Below, in pieces: positions 36,501 to 44,413 of a DNA stretch of 64,000 nucleotides. Under the pieces are notes generated by a model that saw only the letters and a program-made list of their open reading frames with translations, had not been told where the DNA came from and ran no database searches. Position 1 is the first letter of the stretch; every line of letters begins with the position of its first letter. The DNA is from JACRLV01 sp045863555 (GTDB lineage Bacteria > Planctomycetota > Phycisphaerae > UBA1845 > Fen-1342), in contig BTUU01000003.1 of assembly GCA_045863555.1 (NCBI GenBank), positions 310,001-374,000 of the forward strand, read 5' to 3'. The position numbers and the translations under genes were made by a program.

Positions 36501-36548
36501 GAGAAATGCCGACAGCAGAAGAGTCAGACGGTGCGAAAAGCGCCGCAT
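30570..36548 (-). CDS. giant secreted cadherin/beta-helix/TSP3 surface protein
   Basis: 1992 residues. A signal peptide (MRRFSHRLTLLLSAFLGVSA) starts it. Residues ~25-310 form a repetitive calcium- or carbohydrate-type beta domain. Seven cadherin-like repeats of ~103 residues (about 311-1033) each carry VDENxxxGTLVGTL, DxDxxETxTFxF, GGRFxxxGDxVxVA and SHTIRVRVTDSGxL. An HYR-like domain (1035-1095), a DCNGNRIPDSCDI repeat (near 1113) and a beta-helix (about 1140-1640, GGAISSAGE, FTGNSAPTGGAL) follow. Then come DCNxN repeats and thrombospondin type-3 repeats (about 1650-1890, DSDGDTVPDCDDRC). The end has a Cys-Gly motif, hydrophobic span and Arg-rich tail like a sorting signal. The start at 36548 has GGAG upstream. 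Likely adhesion or matrix. Confidence 0.9.
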   Translation of the reverse strand: MRRFSHRLTLLLSAFLGVSAGHADINITSFNTATGTVTFTGDSTVAAADTLVLGVSPTNRLTHNLPTGGAYATETDIDPNPAATAELVLGTGNNPRITVELVTGDDVLDIRAGVLEQHRTTYRGGTGSNRIIIRAGATGSTFVFNEDDIIFPGGGGDVISTLENAGFVQLEMNAGVDGVTIRHPIDAADVAAFQLNGAGTGDILTVETTVGNADQTVVISGTNVNFAGQLPVIYTGFPTVNVNVDGRDDDVTLSACSATSTFAINAGADADAFHFDGAGVAASLVSGVLTIDGCQPITLTNFETLDIINTAPTGVSLTPATIAENAAVGTVVGTLNAADIQSAGPFTFTLDDDANGTFELVNDDEIRVADNTDLDFETNTSLVIHVTVTDDDGSSFDDDVTITITNVNEAPTDFTLSASTVDENAANGTVIGSFSTTDVDAGDTFVYTFDSGGDAGGRFAIVGDELRVANSALLDFETDPSHPISVIVTDNGGVGGNSITRQFTITLNDVPEAPTGIQFASGGSVNENAANGTLVGELEATDADAGETVTFDFAVDGGGIEQNAGGRFDIINDNQVVVANGSLLNFEADASHTIRVVATDSDGLTFEQDVLIAVTDVNEPMTDIAINPATPAVDENAAAGTLVGTLSTDDPDQNETITFTFAGPDGDAGGRFVLDGDRVEVAVGANLNFEAATSHTIRIRATDAANNFVEENFVIAVNNLNEPPTDITMNPSSPTIDENSPAGTLVGTLTATDEDLGETFTFSLTNDAGGRFAVNGDRVEVAPGADLNFEASPSHVIRVRVTDSGNLTFEEDFTIVLNNLNEPPTDMDLAPASGGVVNVDENSVGGTLVGTLSTVDQDANETHTYSFGDGPADAGGRFVINGDRVEVAPGADINFEVTPTLTIRVRVTDSGALTYTEDFIIVINNTTEPPSDLTLTPAAGAVPNVDENAANGTLVGTLAAVDEDLNETFTFTLVNDADGRFTVNGDQVVVADSTRLNFEAAPSHTIRVRVTDSGNLFYEEDFVILVNDIDEPPVAICRNVTLDSTVGCNQTITPDDVNNGSFDPEGTGVDLFLDNSGPFTTIGDHTVTLTVRDRGAQLLISTCQATVTVTGIDCNGNRIPDSCDIAGATSGDVDPVNGIPDECEAPILFVDGSAVGGNIWGTSFANPFRDLNDALRVAGSGGAVATEIRVAGGTYRPTAGADRDAAFIIPSGVLILGGWGGQANPAVRDPLAFPTILSGDIGAPGVAADNSFNVLRGANLSPATIIDGFAVRDGFANGLGDNGRGGGIALTGSQVTLRMVRFDSNVAANLGGAISSAGETSAVTLENCVFLGNLAGQSGGGIHAAGNLIATDCRFTGNSAPTGGALALFSGDPLINRCEFTGNGLSADPAFAGNFGGAISVSGGAPRIVRTLLSDNQGGEGGAVYVVSGSPAIMNCAIRGNRALVRGGAVATAGSASLTIGNAAIFGNRAATLADTDGRGGALFLGGSGFVTISNSTLFGNSVATGGTGGGVAVDGARTSIANAILFGNRIAADPPTETAQIDVINGSPSVSFCLIESLGRAINGVGNISGDPRFENAAAGRFALLPDSPCIDVGNNELIVRDIADLDGNGDTSEVLPVDLAGAVRRAQAGTAVGAGLLPFVDMGALEFLSDCDNNGLNDADEIRNNPQLDLNLNGLLDFCDIRDGRSQDCNANTRPDEYDLGLVGNNPTPDPDCNANRIPDSCDIAAGAADCDANGVLDICQLDSDGDGTPDACDQCPNDPLKTVPGACGCGVTDRDSDGDTVPDCDDRCPGRDDNLDTDGDGVPDCLDACKDDPLKTSPGACGCGRPETDTDGDGVPDCIDNCLTTPNPGQEDSDLDGIGDGCDNCPNAPNPDQLDRDADGTGDVCDPTPLPPAPPAAPTGPTLITTNRQNNVRNIREPIDEAELPRGPGVDSGTNVPPVDDDQTGQDQPNLDEFDVCGTGACGTAGFSATPLIILGLLSMKRNYRRRGR

Positions 36549-36816
36549 GGTGCGTCTCCGATCGATGAATCCGACTGATGTCAGATAGCCGTTGAATCGC
36601 AATCCGAAGGGCCGCGCTTCGAAGAGCGCAGCCAACCTCGCCGAGTCTCAGCCCAACGGGTCCAGCGTAGCCGATCGGCAGCGCCCGATCAATGGAAAGT
36701 CTTGTCAGACCGATAGTAACGTTTCGATTTCTGCGGGCGGCCGATATTCTATGATCCGCCGGCGGGCGGTCGGGCGACGATCGCCGCACGCGGGTTATCG
36801 GCGTTCCGGGAGCGAA

Positions 36817-37752
36817 ATGAGCGAGTCAGGCGACCGCACGCCGGGATTGCTTCGCGACGGCGTTCCCGACTGGGATGCGATCGGCTTCGACGTCACGTGC
36901 GTGCGCTGCGGCTACAACCTGAAGATGCTCGAACAGACCCGCTGTCCGGAATGCGGACTCGAATTCGAGTGGCATCGGGTGATCAACTACCACCACTCCA
37001 CGAGCGATTTTCTGTTTGAACATCAGTGGCGACAGCGGCCCGTTCGGTCCCTGCTGACGACGTGGCGGCGAGCGTTTCTTCCGGGGGCGTTCTGGGCCCG
37101 CGTTTCGATGTTCGAGCGCGTGCGGGGGCGGCCGTTGCTCGCGACGATCGCGATCGCCGTCGTGGTTTTCCTGCTCGTCTTTCACGGCGTCGCCTGGTTG
37201 GCGGGGAAGGCGATTCTGTGGGTCGTCGTACCCGGCGGGTTGCTGAGCGGCCCGTACTTCACGCCGCCGGGGAGGTTTGAGGAAGTCGGCCTCCTGCTGA
37301 AGGACATTGGGGAGACGCCGTTTGAGACGGATCTCAAAAACTATCTCTGGTTTCCCGGCGGAGTGCTTTTCTCGCTGGCCGCGGCGCTGCTGCTCGTCAT
37401 GCTGCTCGGCGAGACGCTGGGAAAGTGCCGGGTACGGCGGGTTCAGGTGCTCCGGGTTTTTGCGTATGCAGCATTGCCCGCGGCCATTCTTCAACCCCTC
37501 ATCATGCTCGGCGTGGCCATCGGAATGCAGCTCTGGTCCGACACCGCCCGGCTGCCTCCGCCGGTCTGGGCGATTCTGCTCATGCTGGTGGCGGTAATGG
37601 CGGCGTTCGTGAGCGCGTTCGGCGCGTACCTGGCGCTCGGATTCAAGCACTACCTGCGGATCCCGCGGCCGTGGCCGGTTGGAATGACCGCAGCGTTCAC
37701 GGGAATCCTCGCGTTCGCCGCGCTGATGGCGGCCACGACGATCCGTCGCTGA
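36817..37752 (+). CDS. multi-span membrane protein with CxxCGYNL zinc ribbon
   Basis: 311 residues. The cytoplasmic N-terminus has a four-cysteine zinc ribbon: Cys28-x2-Cys31 in CVRCGYNL and Cys43-x2-Cys46 in CPECGLEF. A charged linker then leads to about five membrane spans (from ~108: LLATIAIAVVVFLLVFHGVA; later VLFSLAAALLLVMLLGETL; AALPAAILQPLIMLGVAIGM; VWAILLMLVAVMAAFVSAFG; MTAAFTGILAFAALMAATTI). This domain order is common in Planctomycetota but has no assigned function; the membrane part resembles Yip1-like proteins. The start at 36817 has GGGAG upstream and begins just before the ribbon. One base separates its stop from that of the convergent DUF4214 gene. Confidence 0.8.
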   Translation: MSESGDRTPGLLRDGVPDWDAIGFDVTCVRCGYNLKMLEQTRCPECGLEFEWHRVINYHHSTSDFLFEHQWRQRPVRSLLTTWRRAFLPGAFWARVSMFERVRGRPLLATIAIAVVVFLLVFHGVAWLAGKAILWVVVPGGLLSGPYFTPPGRFEEVGLLLKDIGETPFETDLKNYLWFPGGVLFSLAAALLLVMLLGETLGKCRVRRVQVLRVFAYAALPAAILQPLIMLGVAIGMQLWSDTARLPPPVWAILLMLVAVMAAFVSAFGAYLALGFKHYLRIPRPWPVGMTAAFTGILAFAALMAATTIRR

Positions 37753-37753
37753 T

Positions 37754-39034
37754 TCAGGGGCGGCGACGATGGCCGCGGCGACTGGCCGCGCAGAAGCTCG
37801 CGATCAAACCGGCTGCGAGCGGCATTCCGGGCCCGCAGAGCGCCGTCGTCGGCGATGCGGACACGGGCGTCGAATCGCCCGCGTTCTCGGACTCGCCAGC
37901 GACGAGCGCCTCCGCGCCGGCGACACCCGCAGAGTCTTCAAGGAATGCACCGGAAGCCTCACCGGTCGTCTCTCCGGGGAGGAGGCCTGTCCCGGCCGGT
38001 CCGTCGAGGTACGCCGCGACCGTCGTATAGACCTCCACCGTTTTGGATCCTCCGGTCGCGTGCACTGTCCAGCGTGCGGATGCGGCGGCCGTCTGCCCGA
38101 GGTCGTCGGCGAGCGTGACCGTGACGATGTAGGTGCCTTCTGCCGCGTATGCATGGTCTCCGGTGATGAATCCGCCGTCGACGTTCTCGAGGATACCCCC
38201 ATCACTCGACACGCCGTCGCCCCAGTCGATCACCGCCAGGTAGCTCGGCGCGAGATCCCGGTCGCGGTATTCGGCTGAAAGAAGGAGCTGGCTTCGCACA
38301 TCCATCTCCCGCGATCCACTTGCGAGCTCGGACAGGCGGCCGGCGGCCTCCTCCGGCGTCGGGGTGCGCGCCAGCAACTTCTGGTATGCGTCGGAGATGA
38401 CGCGGGTCCGGACGGCGTCGGAATTCACGATGACCTGCGCGACCGCGGCGATCTCGTAGTTCATGGAATACAGCGTAAGGAGTTCGCCGGACTCGGCGGC
38501 ACTGGGAGCGCGATCCGAAAGCCGCCGGAAGACGTCGTCGAGCCACGCCTGCGGGTCCGTCTCGATCAGCGGCGACGCGTAGGGCTCGGCCGTCAGCAGT
38601 TCGACGGCCAGGTCACATTCACGGAATCCGTGGATCAGGAACTGGGAATAGACCGTCCGCTCAAGCGCGCTCGGAAGGCGATCGAGGAGCCGCTGGAACA
38701 AATCGTCGACGAGGATGCCGATGTGCTCATCGGCCATGAGCTTCTCATGCACGAGCGCTTCCGGCGGGAATGACGGTGAGCGAACCCGATCACGGTCAAA
38801 GAGGATTTCGGCTTCGGTCGCGGGCCGCCCGAACAGATCGTGCGTCAATCGTTCGGCGAATCTCGCGGCCGGATCCGCGCGGAGGTCGAAAAACTGGCCC
38901 ACGACGATCGGTTCCGCCTGGGAGGCGGAGGCGCATTGTTCAAAGACGACCAGATTCAGGTCCGCGCGGAGTTCTCGCGGCCCCGTGAACGTCAATACAC
39001 AGCCCAACAGTGCTATCGCGCGAATCGTGCGCAT
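37754..39034 (-). CDS. secreted DUF4214/PKD protein with C-terminal anchor
   Basis: 426 residues. A signal peptide ends near RELRA. Residues ~50-255 hold DUF4214-like helical repeats: DDLFQRLLDRLPSALERTVY, AWLDDVFRRLSDRAPSAAES, AYQKLLARTPTPEEAAGRLS, each leading to an S(A/D)EY-type end. A PKD-like domain (about 265-330: YLAVIDWGDGVSSDGG, GDHAYAAEGTYIVTVTLADD) follows. A Ser/Ala/Glu-rich stretch, then CGPGMPLAAGLIASFCAA and a basic end, look like a sorting signal. DUF4214 is often linked to surface and matrix proteins. The start at 39034 is supported by GGAGGAGCAGC. It and the giant protein may share one export route (inference). Confidence 0.78.
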   Translation of the reverse strand: MRTIRAIALLGCVLTFTGPRELRADLNLVVFEQCASASQAEPIVVGQFFDLRADPAARFAERLTHDLFGRPATEAEILFDRDRVRSPSFPPEALVHEKLMADEHIGILVDDLFQRLLDRLPSALERTVYSQFLIHGFRECDLAVELLTAEPYASPLIETDPQAWLDDVFRRLSDRAPSAAESGELLTLYSMNYEIAAVAQVIVNSDAVRTRVISDAYQKLLARTPTPEEAAGRLSELASGSREMDVRSQLLLSAEYRDRDLAPSYLAVIDWGDGVSSDGGILENVDGGFITGDHAYAAEGTYIVTVTLADDLGQTAAASARWTVHATGGSKTVEVYTTVAAYLDGPAGTGLLPGETTGEASGAFLEDSAGVAGAEALVAGESENAGDSTPVSASPTTALCGPGMPLAAGLIASFCAASRRGHRRRP

Positions 39035-39196
39035 GCTGCTCCTCCGCGGCGGCAAGCGCCGCCAGACTCGATATGGGTTCATCGGGCGGTGGCGCGGCGG
39101 GCTTGGTTTCCGGGCGACAAACGGCGCAGCAGGGCGCAGCGGCCGTGTTTTTTCGGGCAGGCGTGAGCCCCGCGCGGTTGGCGGGGTCTGCGATGG

Positions 39197-40210
39197 TTAC
39201 AGCAATCTCATCGCGCGCAGGTCGTCGCATGGCTCGTCGAAGCTGCAACTGCCGAAGGACAGACCGCGCTCCGCGCGGGCATACTGAATCTCGTCGATCG
39301 TTGCGCTCGCGTCATTCCAGCAGACGAACTCATCCGAAAATTCGAAGTTTTTGGCGTCGAGTTCCTCCACCACGGCCAGAATGTCGTGGAAGTCGAGAAG
39401 GGCGGCGTGGGCCAACGTGACGGCGGCGAAGATATTGAGAAACCCGTGCATCATCGTCCGCACGCCGGGGTCAAAGCGGCGCAGGGGGTGATGCAGCCCC
39501 GCCGTGAATTTCATCGGCACGTGCGCATCGAGGCACTGCTGGATGATGTAAGCGACCTGCTCGGTGGATGGGAACGCATCCGCCGTCACGCCGCCGGTTC
39601 GCAGCTTGAGGCCGTCGGGCAGCTTCGGCGGAGTGCGGTCGACGCGCAGCTCCGCGTCGAGGTGGGGCATGATCTTGTGATTGTGCCGCGCAATCCCCGC
39701 GATGACTGTTCGGATGTGTTCGCGCCAGGGGTCGAGGAGCGACGCCTCGTAAAAGCGCTGGCAGCGGTCGAATCCGGCCGAGTCGAATCGCTCGCCGATC
39801 TGGTCGAGGAGCTTGCGGAGCGCGATGCCGTCGCGGGATTTCACAACGGCCGCCGGCAGTTTCACCTCGTAGGCGTCGATGACGGCCCCGCCGCCGGAGC
39901 CGTCCCGCAGCCGCTTCATATCGTCCAGGTCTGCTGAGATACCGGCGATGAGGGCCTCTGCGCTTTCACCGGACCGGCCGATTGCGGAGATTCGGAAGGG
40001 TGAATCGGGATTCCGAATGGTGTCGCGGAATTCAAGTAGCGCGGCGAAACGCGATGTCGGGCAGACAAAACGCCCGAGCATCCAGGCCTCGGAGCCGGTG
40101 CGGAACTTCGCGTAATTCTGAACGGCGGGGGCGAGATCCAACTGCGCGGGCGGAAACAACCCGGCGTAGTCGACGATTCCCGTGAGTAACGTTCGCACGC
40201 TCGCGTGCAT
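39197..40210 (-). CDS. conserved-looking cytoplasmic protein of unknown function
   Basis: 337 residues without signal peptide or membrane span. MHASVRTLLTGIVDYAGLFP begins it. Segments such as VVKSRDGIALRKLLDQIGER, LLDPWREHIRTVIAGIARHN, KLRTGGVTADAFPSTEQVAY and MKFTAGLHHPLRRFD suggest a TIM-barrel-like alpha/beta fold with possible substrate-binding basic and acidic residues. Late parts (FLNIFAAVTLAHAALLDFHD, FEFSDEFVCWND) look conserved. I do not recognise a catalytic family. The start at 40210 has AAGGAGCC in front; a frame open to 40270 is not used. It is divergent from the ABC transporter operon. Confidence 0.72.
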   Translation of the reverse strand: MHASVRTLLTGIVDYAGLFPPAQLDLAPAVQNYAKFRTGSEAWMLGRFVCPTSRFAALLEFRDTIRNPDSPFRISAIGRSGESAEALIAGISADLDDMKRLRDGSGGGAVIDAYEVKLPAAVVKSRDGIALRKLLDQIGERFDSAGFDRCQRFYEASLLDPWREHIRTVIAGIARHNHKIMPHLDAELRVDRTPPKLPDGLKLRTGGVTADAFPSTEQVAYIIQQCLDAHVPMKFTAGLHHPLRRFDPGVRTMMHGFLNIFAAVTLAHAALLDFHDILAVVEELDAKNFEFSDEFVCWNDASATIDEIQYARAERGLSFGSCSFDEPCDDLRAMRLL

Positions 40211-40342
40211 CGCTTCGGCTCCTTCCTTGCGGTCGGCCCCCAGAATAGCGACCGACCGCCCCGGCCGCACGGCGCGAACGGCGCGTGGGAGGGCGGAGCC
40301 AGGACGCCGCGGCGTGGCGGGCGGCTCGGCCGTGCTGCGGCG

Positions 40343-40370
40343 TTGACAGCCACCCTCGGGGGCCTAGAAT
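40343..40370 (+). promoter_or_regulatory. sigma70-type promoter of the ABC transporter operon
   Basis: TTGACA (40343-40348), 16-nt spacer, TAGAAT (40365-40370). This is the best match to the consensus in the window. It predicts a start near 40377 and a ~160-nt leader before the ATPase gene. The rest of 40211-40539 is GC-rich without other signals. Confidence 0.72.
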
Positions 40371-40539
40371 TCCGTTCCTTGCCAAGCGCGGCAAACGACC
40401 GCCCACCGAAGCGGCCGCCCTCGCGGTGCCGGCCGCCAAGCGGCGAGTGGCGGGGCGGAGCGGCGACTGTGAATCCCGATTTCTGACAGGAGGCACGGGC
40501 CGGCTGAGTCAGAGAACGAACCATCGGCGAGGCGCGGGC

Positions 40540-41481
<942 letters not shown>

Positions 41482-41484
41482 TCG

Positions 41485-42204
41485 ATGCGAAATACCGTTG
41501 CCATCATGCAGCGTGAGTTGAACTCGCTTTTCTTTTCGCCGATCGGATACGTGGTCATTGCGCTGTTTCTGATCCTGATGGGCGGCATCACGGTCTGGAC
41601 GGGGAATATCGCACCGGGCCAGCCGGCGACGCTGGCGAATTTCTTCCAGTTCGCTCCGTACCTCCTCGCAATCATCGTTCCGGCGATCACGATGCGGCTG
41701 ATCAGCGAGGAATACCGGAGCGGGACGATCGAGACGCTGATGACCGCGCCGATCGCAGACGCCGAGCTGGTCATCGGGAAATACCTGGCGGTGCTGGCGT
41801 TCTACGCGATCATGCTGGCGGGAACGGGCGTCTACCTGGTGTTCATGTCGATGTATGGAAACCCGGACGTCGGCGCTTCGTTCGCGGCGTATATCGGATT
41901 GCTGCTCGCCGGCGCGGCGTTTTTGGCGGTCGGGCTGCTCGCGAGCAGCCTGACGAAGAACCAGATCATCGCGTGGATGCTCGGGGCGGTGCCGCTGGTG
42001 CTGATTGTCTGGTTCGCGCAGGCGATGGCGATGAAGGCGGAGGGGACGGTTCGCGAGGTCATTCAGCGGATCAACATCCAGCGGCATCTGGACCAGTTCA
42101 ACCGCGGCCTCGTTACCGTCGAGGGCGCCGTGTTCTTTCTCGGTCTCGCGGGCCTGTTCGTGTTCCTCAGCGTGAAGGTCGTCGAATCCAAGCGCTGGCG
42201 CTGA
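41485..42204 (+). CDS. ABC-2 type permease (GldF-like)
   Basis: 239 residues, six membrane spans: IGYVVIALFLILMGGITVW; LLAIIVPAITMRLISEEYRS; YLAVLAFYAIMLAGTGVYLV; AYIGLLLAGAAFLAVGLLAS; WMLGAVPLVLIVWFAQAMAM; AVFFLGLAGLFVFLSVKVVE. It opens with VAIMQRELNSLFFSPIGYVV, and RLISEEYRSGTIETLMTAPI is the signature of ABC-2 permeases. It begins 3 bp after the ATPase stop. It forms the membrane pore of the transporter; what it moves is not evident. Confidence 0.92.
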   Translation: MRNTVAIMQRELNSLFFSPIGYVVIALFLILMGGITVWTGNIAPGQPATLANFFQFAPYLLAIIVPAITMRLISEEYRSGTIETLMTAPIADAELVIGKYLAVLAFYAIMLAGTGVYLVFMSMYGNPDVGASFAAYIGLLLAGAAFLAVGLLASSLTKNQIIAWMLGAVPLVLIVWFAQAMAMKAEGTVREVIQRINIQRHLDQFNRGLVTVEGAVFFLGLAGLFVFLSVKVVESKRWR

Positions 42205-42220
42205 TGGGAGAGTGAATCGC

Positions 42221-44404
42221 ATGTCCTCCATGAATTCCGGCACGCGCCGAGTCGTATACGGCCTGAATGTCGTGGTCACGATCGCGCTCGCGATCGTCGT
42301 GACGCTCCTGGTGATCTGGGCGGCGGGCCGGTGGGGCGGCCGGGTCGACCTGACCTCCAGCGGGCGCAACAGCATCAGCCCGAGGACGGCCCAACTGCTG
42401 AAGGGCCTCGACGGCGACGTGACGCTGACCGGCTTCTACACGCTGCTCGCGAAGGACCTTCGGCCCAATGCCGAGAAGCACCGCGACCGCGTGGCCGACC
42501 TGCTCGATCTCTACGAGTCGGCCGGCCGCGGGAAGATCACCGTCTCGATGATCGACCCGCAGAAGGCGCCGGCCGACGCGGCGGCGGTTCGATCGCGGCT
42601 GGTGACGAAGCCGGCGTACAAGGACGAAGCGGCGGGACACATCGAGGCGCTGAATGGATTTCCGGACCTCAACCGCAAGCTCGCCGAACTGATCAAGGTG
42701 GAGACGGATTCGATCCTGGCGCTCCAGCAGAAGGACAAGCAGTTCGAGAATCTGTCTCAGATGGCGGGGCTTGATTTTGCACTGAAGTCCCTGATGCGCG
42801 ACACCGAGGCAACGCAGACGAAGATCGACGAACTGCGCGGCGGCGCGGTGCCCAAATATGGCGCCGCGGTCCAGGAGATGCGAAGCTACCTGACGGCCGT
42901 GCAGAAATCTCTGCAGGACGTGCAGGCGTGGATGACCAAGCGGGACAACGCCGCATTTCAGGCGCTGGCGCAGGAGACGCGCGATTTTCTCGCCGCGGCG
43001 GCGACGCGATACACGGCGGTCCTGACCGATATCGAGGCGGCGCTCAAGAAGACGGCCGACCTCAAGGAAGTGAAGCTCGAGCAGATCTATGAGCAGCTCC
43101 GCAGCGACGGCGTGCTCGTGGAGACGGAGCGCGAGGCGGTGGTCGTACCGGGGTATGAGATCTGGCGCTACCCGCGCGACAAGATGCCCAGCGGTCCGGA
43201 CGAGGAGATGGAGTTTCACGGCGAGGCGGCGATCTCGTCGGCGATCCTCAAGCTCACGCAGAAAGAGAAGTCCGGCGTCGTTTTTGTGCGGTTCGGCGGC
43301 CCGCCGATGCTGAGCATCGATCCGGCGATGCTCCAGGGGATGACGCAGCTTCCGCGGATTCCGTTTGGCATGGCCCGCGACGCGATGGAGAAAGAGAACT
43401 TCATCACGGGCGAGTGGGACGTTCAGTCGCAACCCGATCCGCCGCAGCTCGAGGGCGTCACGAAGACCATCTACGTTGTGTTTCCGCCGGTCACGCCGGA
43501 ACCCGATCCGCGCAACCCGCGGATGCCGCCGCCGGGAATCACGCCCGAGCAGAAGCAGAAGGTGCTCGACGCGGTGGACAAATCGGGCATGGCGGTCTTC
43601 CTGGTCAACTGGAGCCGACCGAGCCAGATGAATCCGATGGGCGGGAAGGCGTATGAATTTGCGGACTATCTGAGTTCGCGGTGGGGCATTCAGCCGGACG
43701 CGTCGCGGCTGGCGATGCAATTCTTCCCGAACCCGCAGAAGCCGGAACTCTACCTGTGGGACCTGCTCGGGACGCAGGGCGGTCAGATTCCCGGCCTTGA
43801 TACCGAGAAGGGCGTCGAGCTTACGCCGAATGAGATCGGACAGCCGCTGAAGACCCAGCCGATCGGGTTGACGTACGCGGTGCCGATTCTGACGGCGCCC
43901 GCGGCGAGTCAGCCGGCGGGTGTGAAGATCGAGCCGGTCATCGCGGCCCCTGCGAGTGCCGACGTGTGGGCGGTCAAGGACATTCAGCGCGCGATCCAGG
44001 ACATGCAGGAAAAGCAGGGGACGCAGCGCTACCCGGACGACTCGCCGGGGCCGTTCCCGCTGGCGGTGGCCGCTTCGCGGGACGGCGCGAAGGTGGTGGT
44101 CATCGGCAGCGACCAGTTCTTCGCGGATGCGGTTCTCCAGCTTGGACAACTGGTCCAGATCGGCTCGCGCATCGGCGTCGCCCAGCTTTATCCGGGCAAT
44201 TCCGACCTGTTCCTGAATTCGCTGCACTGGCTCAGCGGCAATGCGGCGCGGATCGCCATCGGGCCCAGCGTGGGTGACATTCCCCGGCTGACGGGGCTGA
44301 AGGACCAGGCGACCGCGAACACATGGAAAGCCATCCTCGTCGGCGTCTGGCCCGGCCTGGCGCTCGTCGCCGGCGGTTTCGTCTGGTTGATGCGTCGGAG
44401 GTAA
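42221..44404 (+). CDS. GldG-type ABC transporter auxiliary protein
   Basis: 727 residues. An N-terminal span (VVVTIALAIVVTLLVIWAAG) is followed by DLTSSGRNSISPRTAQLLKG and LDGDVTLTGFYTLL, a hallmark of the GldG/ABC_transp_aux family (PF09822). The long external part has a coiled-coil stretch (about 190-280), an alpha/beta segment with KSGVVFVRFGGPP, and KVVVIGSDQFFADAVL near the end. A C-terminal span (LVGVWPGLALVAGGFVWLM) closes it. This topology matches GldG as partner of GldF. ATG at 42221 is preferred to GTG at 42212 because GGAGAG then has ordinary spacing. Ten bases before the DUF4340 gene. Confidence 0.85.
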   Translation: MSSMNSGTRRVVYGLNVVVTIALAIVVTLLVIWAAGRWGGRVDLTSSGRNSISPRTAQLLKGLDGDVTLTGFYTLLAKDLRPNAEKHRDRVADLLDLYESAGRGKITVSMIDPQKAPADAAAVRSRLVTKPAYKDEAAGHIEALNGFPDLNRKLAELIKVETDSILALQQKDKQFENLSQMAGLDFALKSLMRDTEATQTKIDELRGGAVPKYGAAVQEMRSYLTAVQKSLQDVQAWMTKRDNAAFQALAQETRDFLAAAATRYTAVLTDIEAALKKTADLKEVKLEQIYEQLRSDGVLVETEREAVVVPGYEIWRYPRDKMPSGPDEEMEFHGEAAISSAILKLTQKEKSGVVFVRFGGPPMLSIDPAMLQGMTQLPRIPFGMARDAMEKENFITGEWDVQSQPDPPQLEGVTKTIYVVFPPVTPEPDPRNPRMPPPGITPEQKQKVLDAVDKSGMAVFLVNWSRPSQMNPMGGKAYEFADYLSSRWGIQPDASRLAMQFFPNPQKPELYLWDLLGTQGGQIPGLDTEKGVELTPNEIGQPLKTQPIGLTYAVPILTAPAASQPAGVKIEPVIAAPASADVWAVKDIQRAIQDMQEKQGTQRYPDDSPGPFPLAVAASRDGAKVVVIGSDQFFADAVLQLGQLVQIGSRIGVAQLYPGNSDLFLNSLHWLSGNAARIAIGPSVGDIPRLTGLKDQATANTWKAILVGVWPGLALVAGGFVWLMRRR

Positions 44405-44413
44405 CACGCACCA

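Noticed and set aside
32520..36578. Long plus-strand open frames (845 and 491 codons) opposite the giant surface protein
   Set aside because: They mirror the cadherin repeats and have the odd composition of antisense frames (RVRVRG, AVGDADAD). The minus strand gives a coherent protein with signal peptide and terminator.
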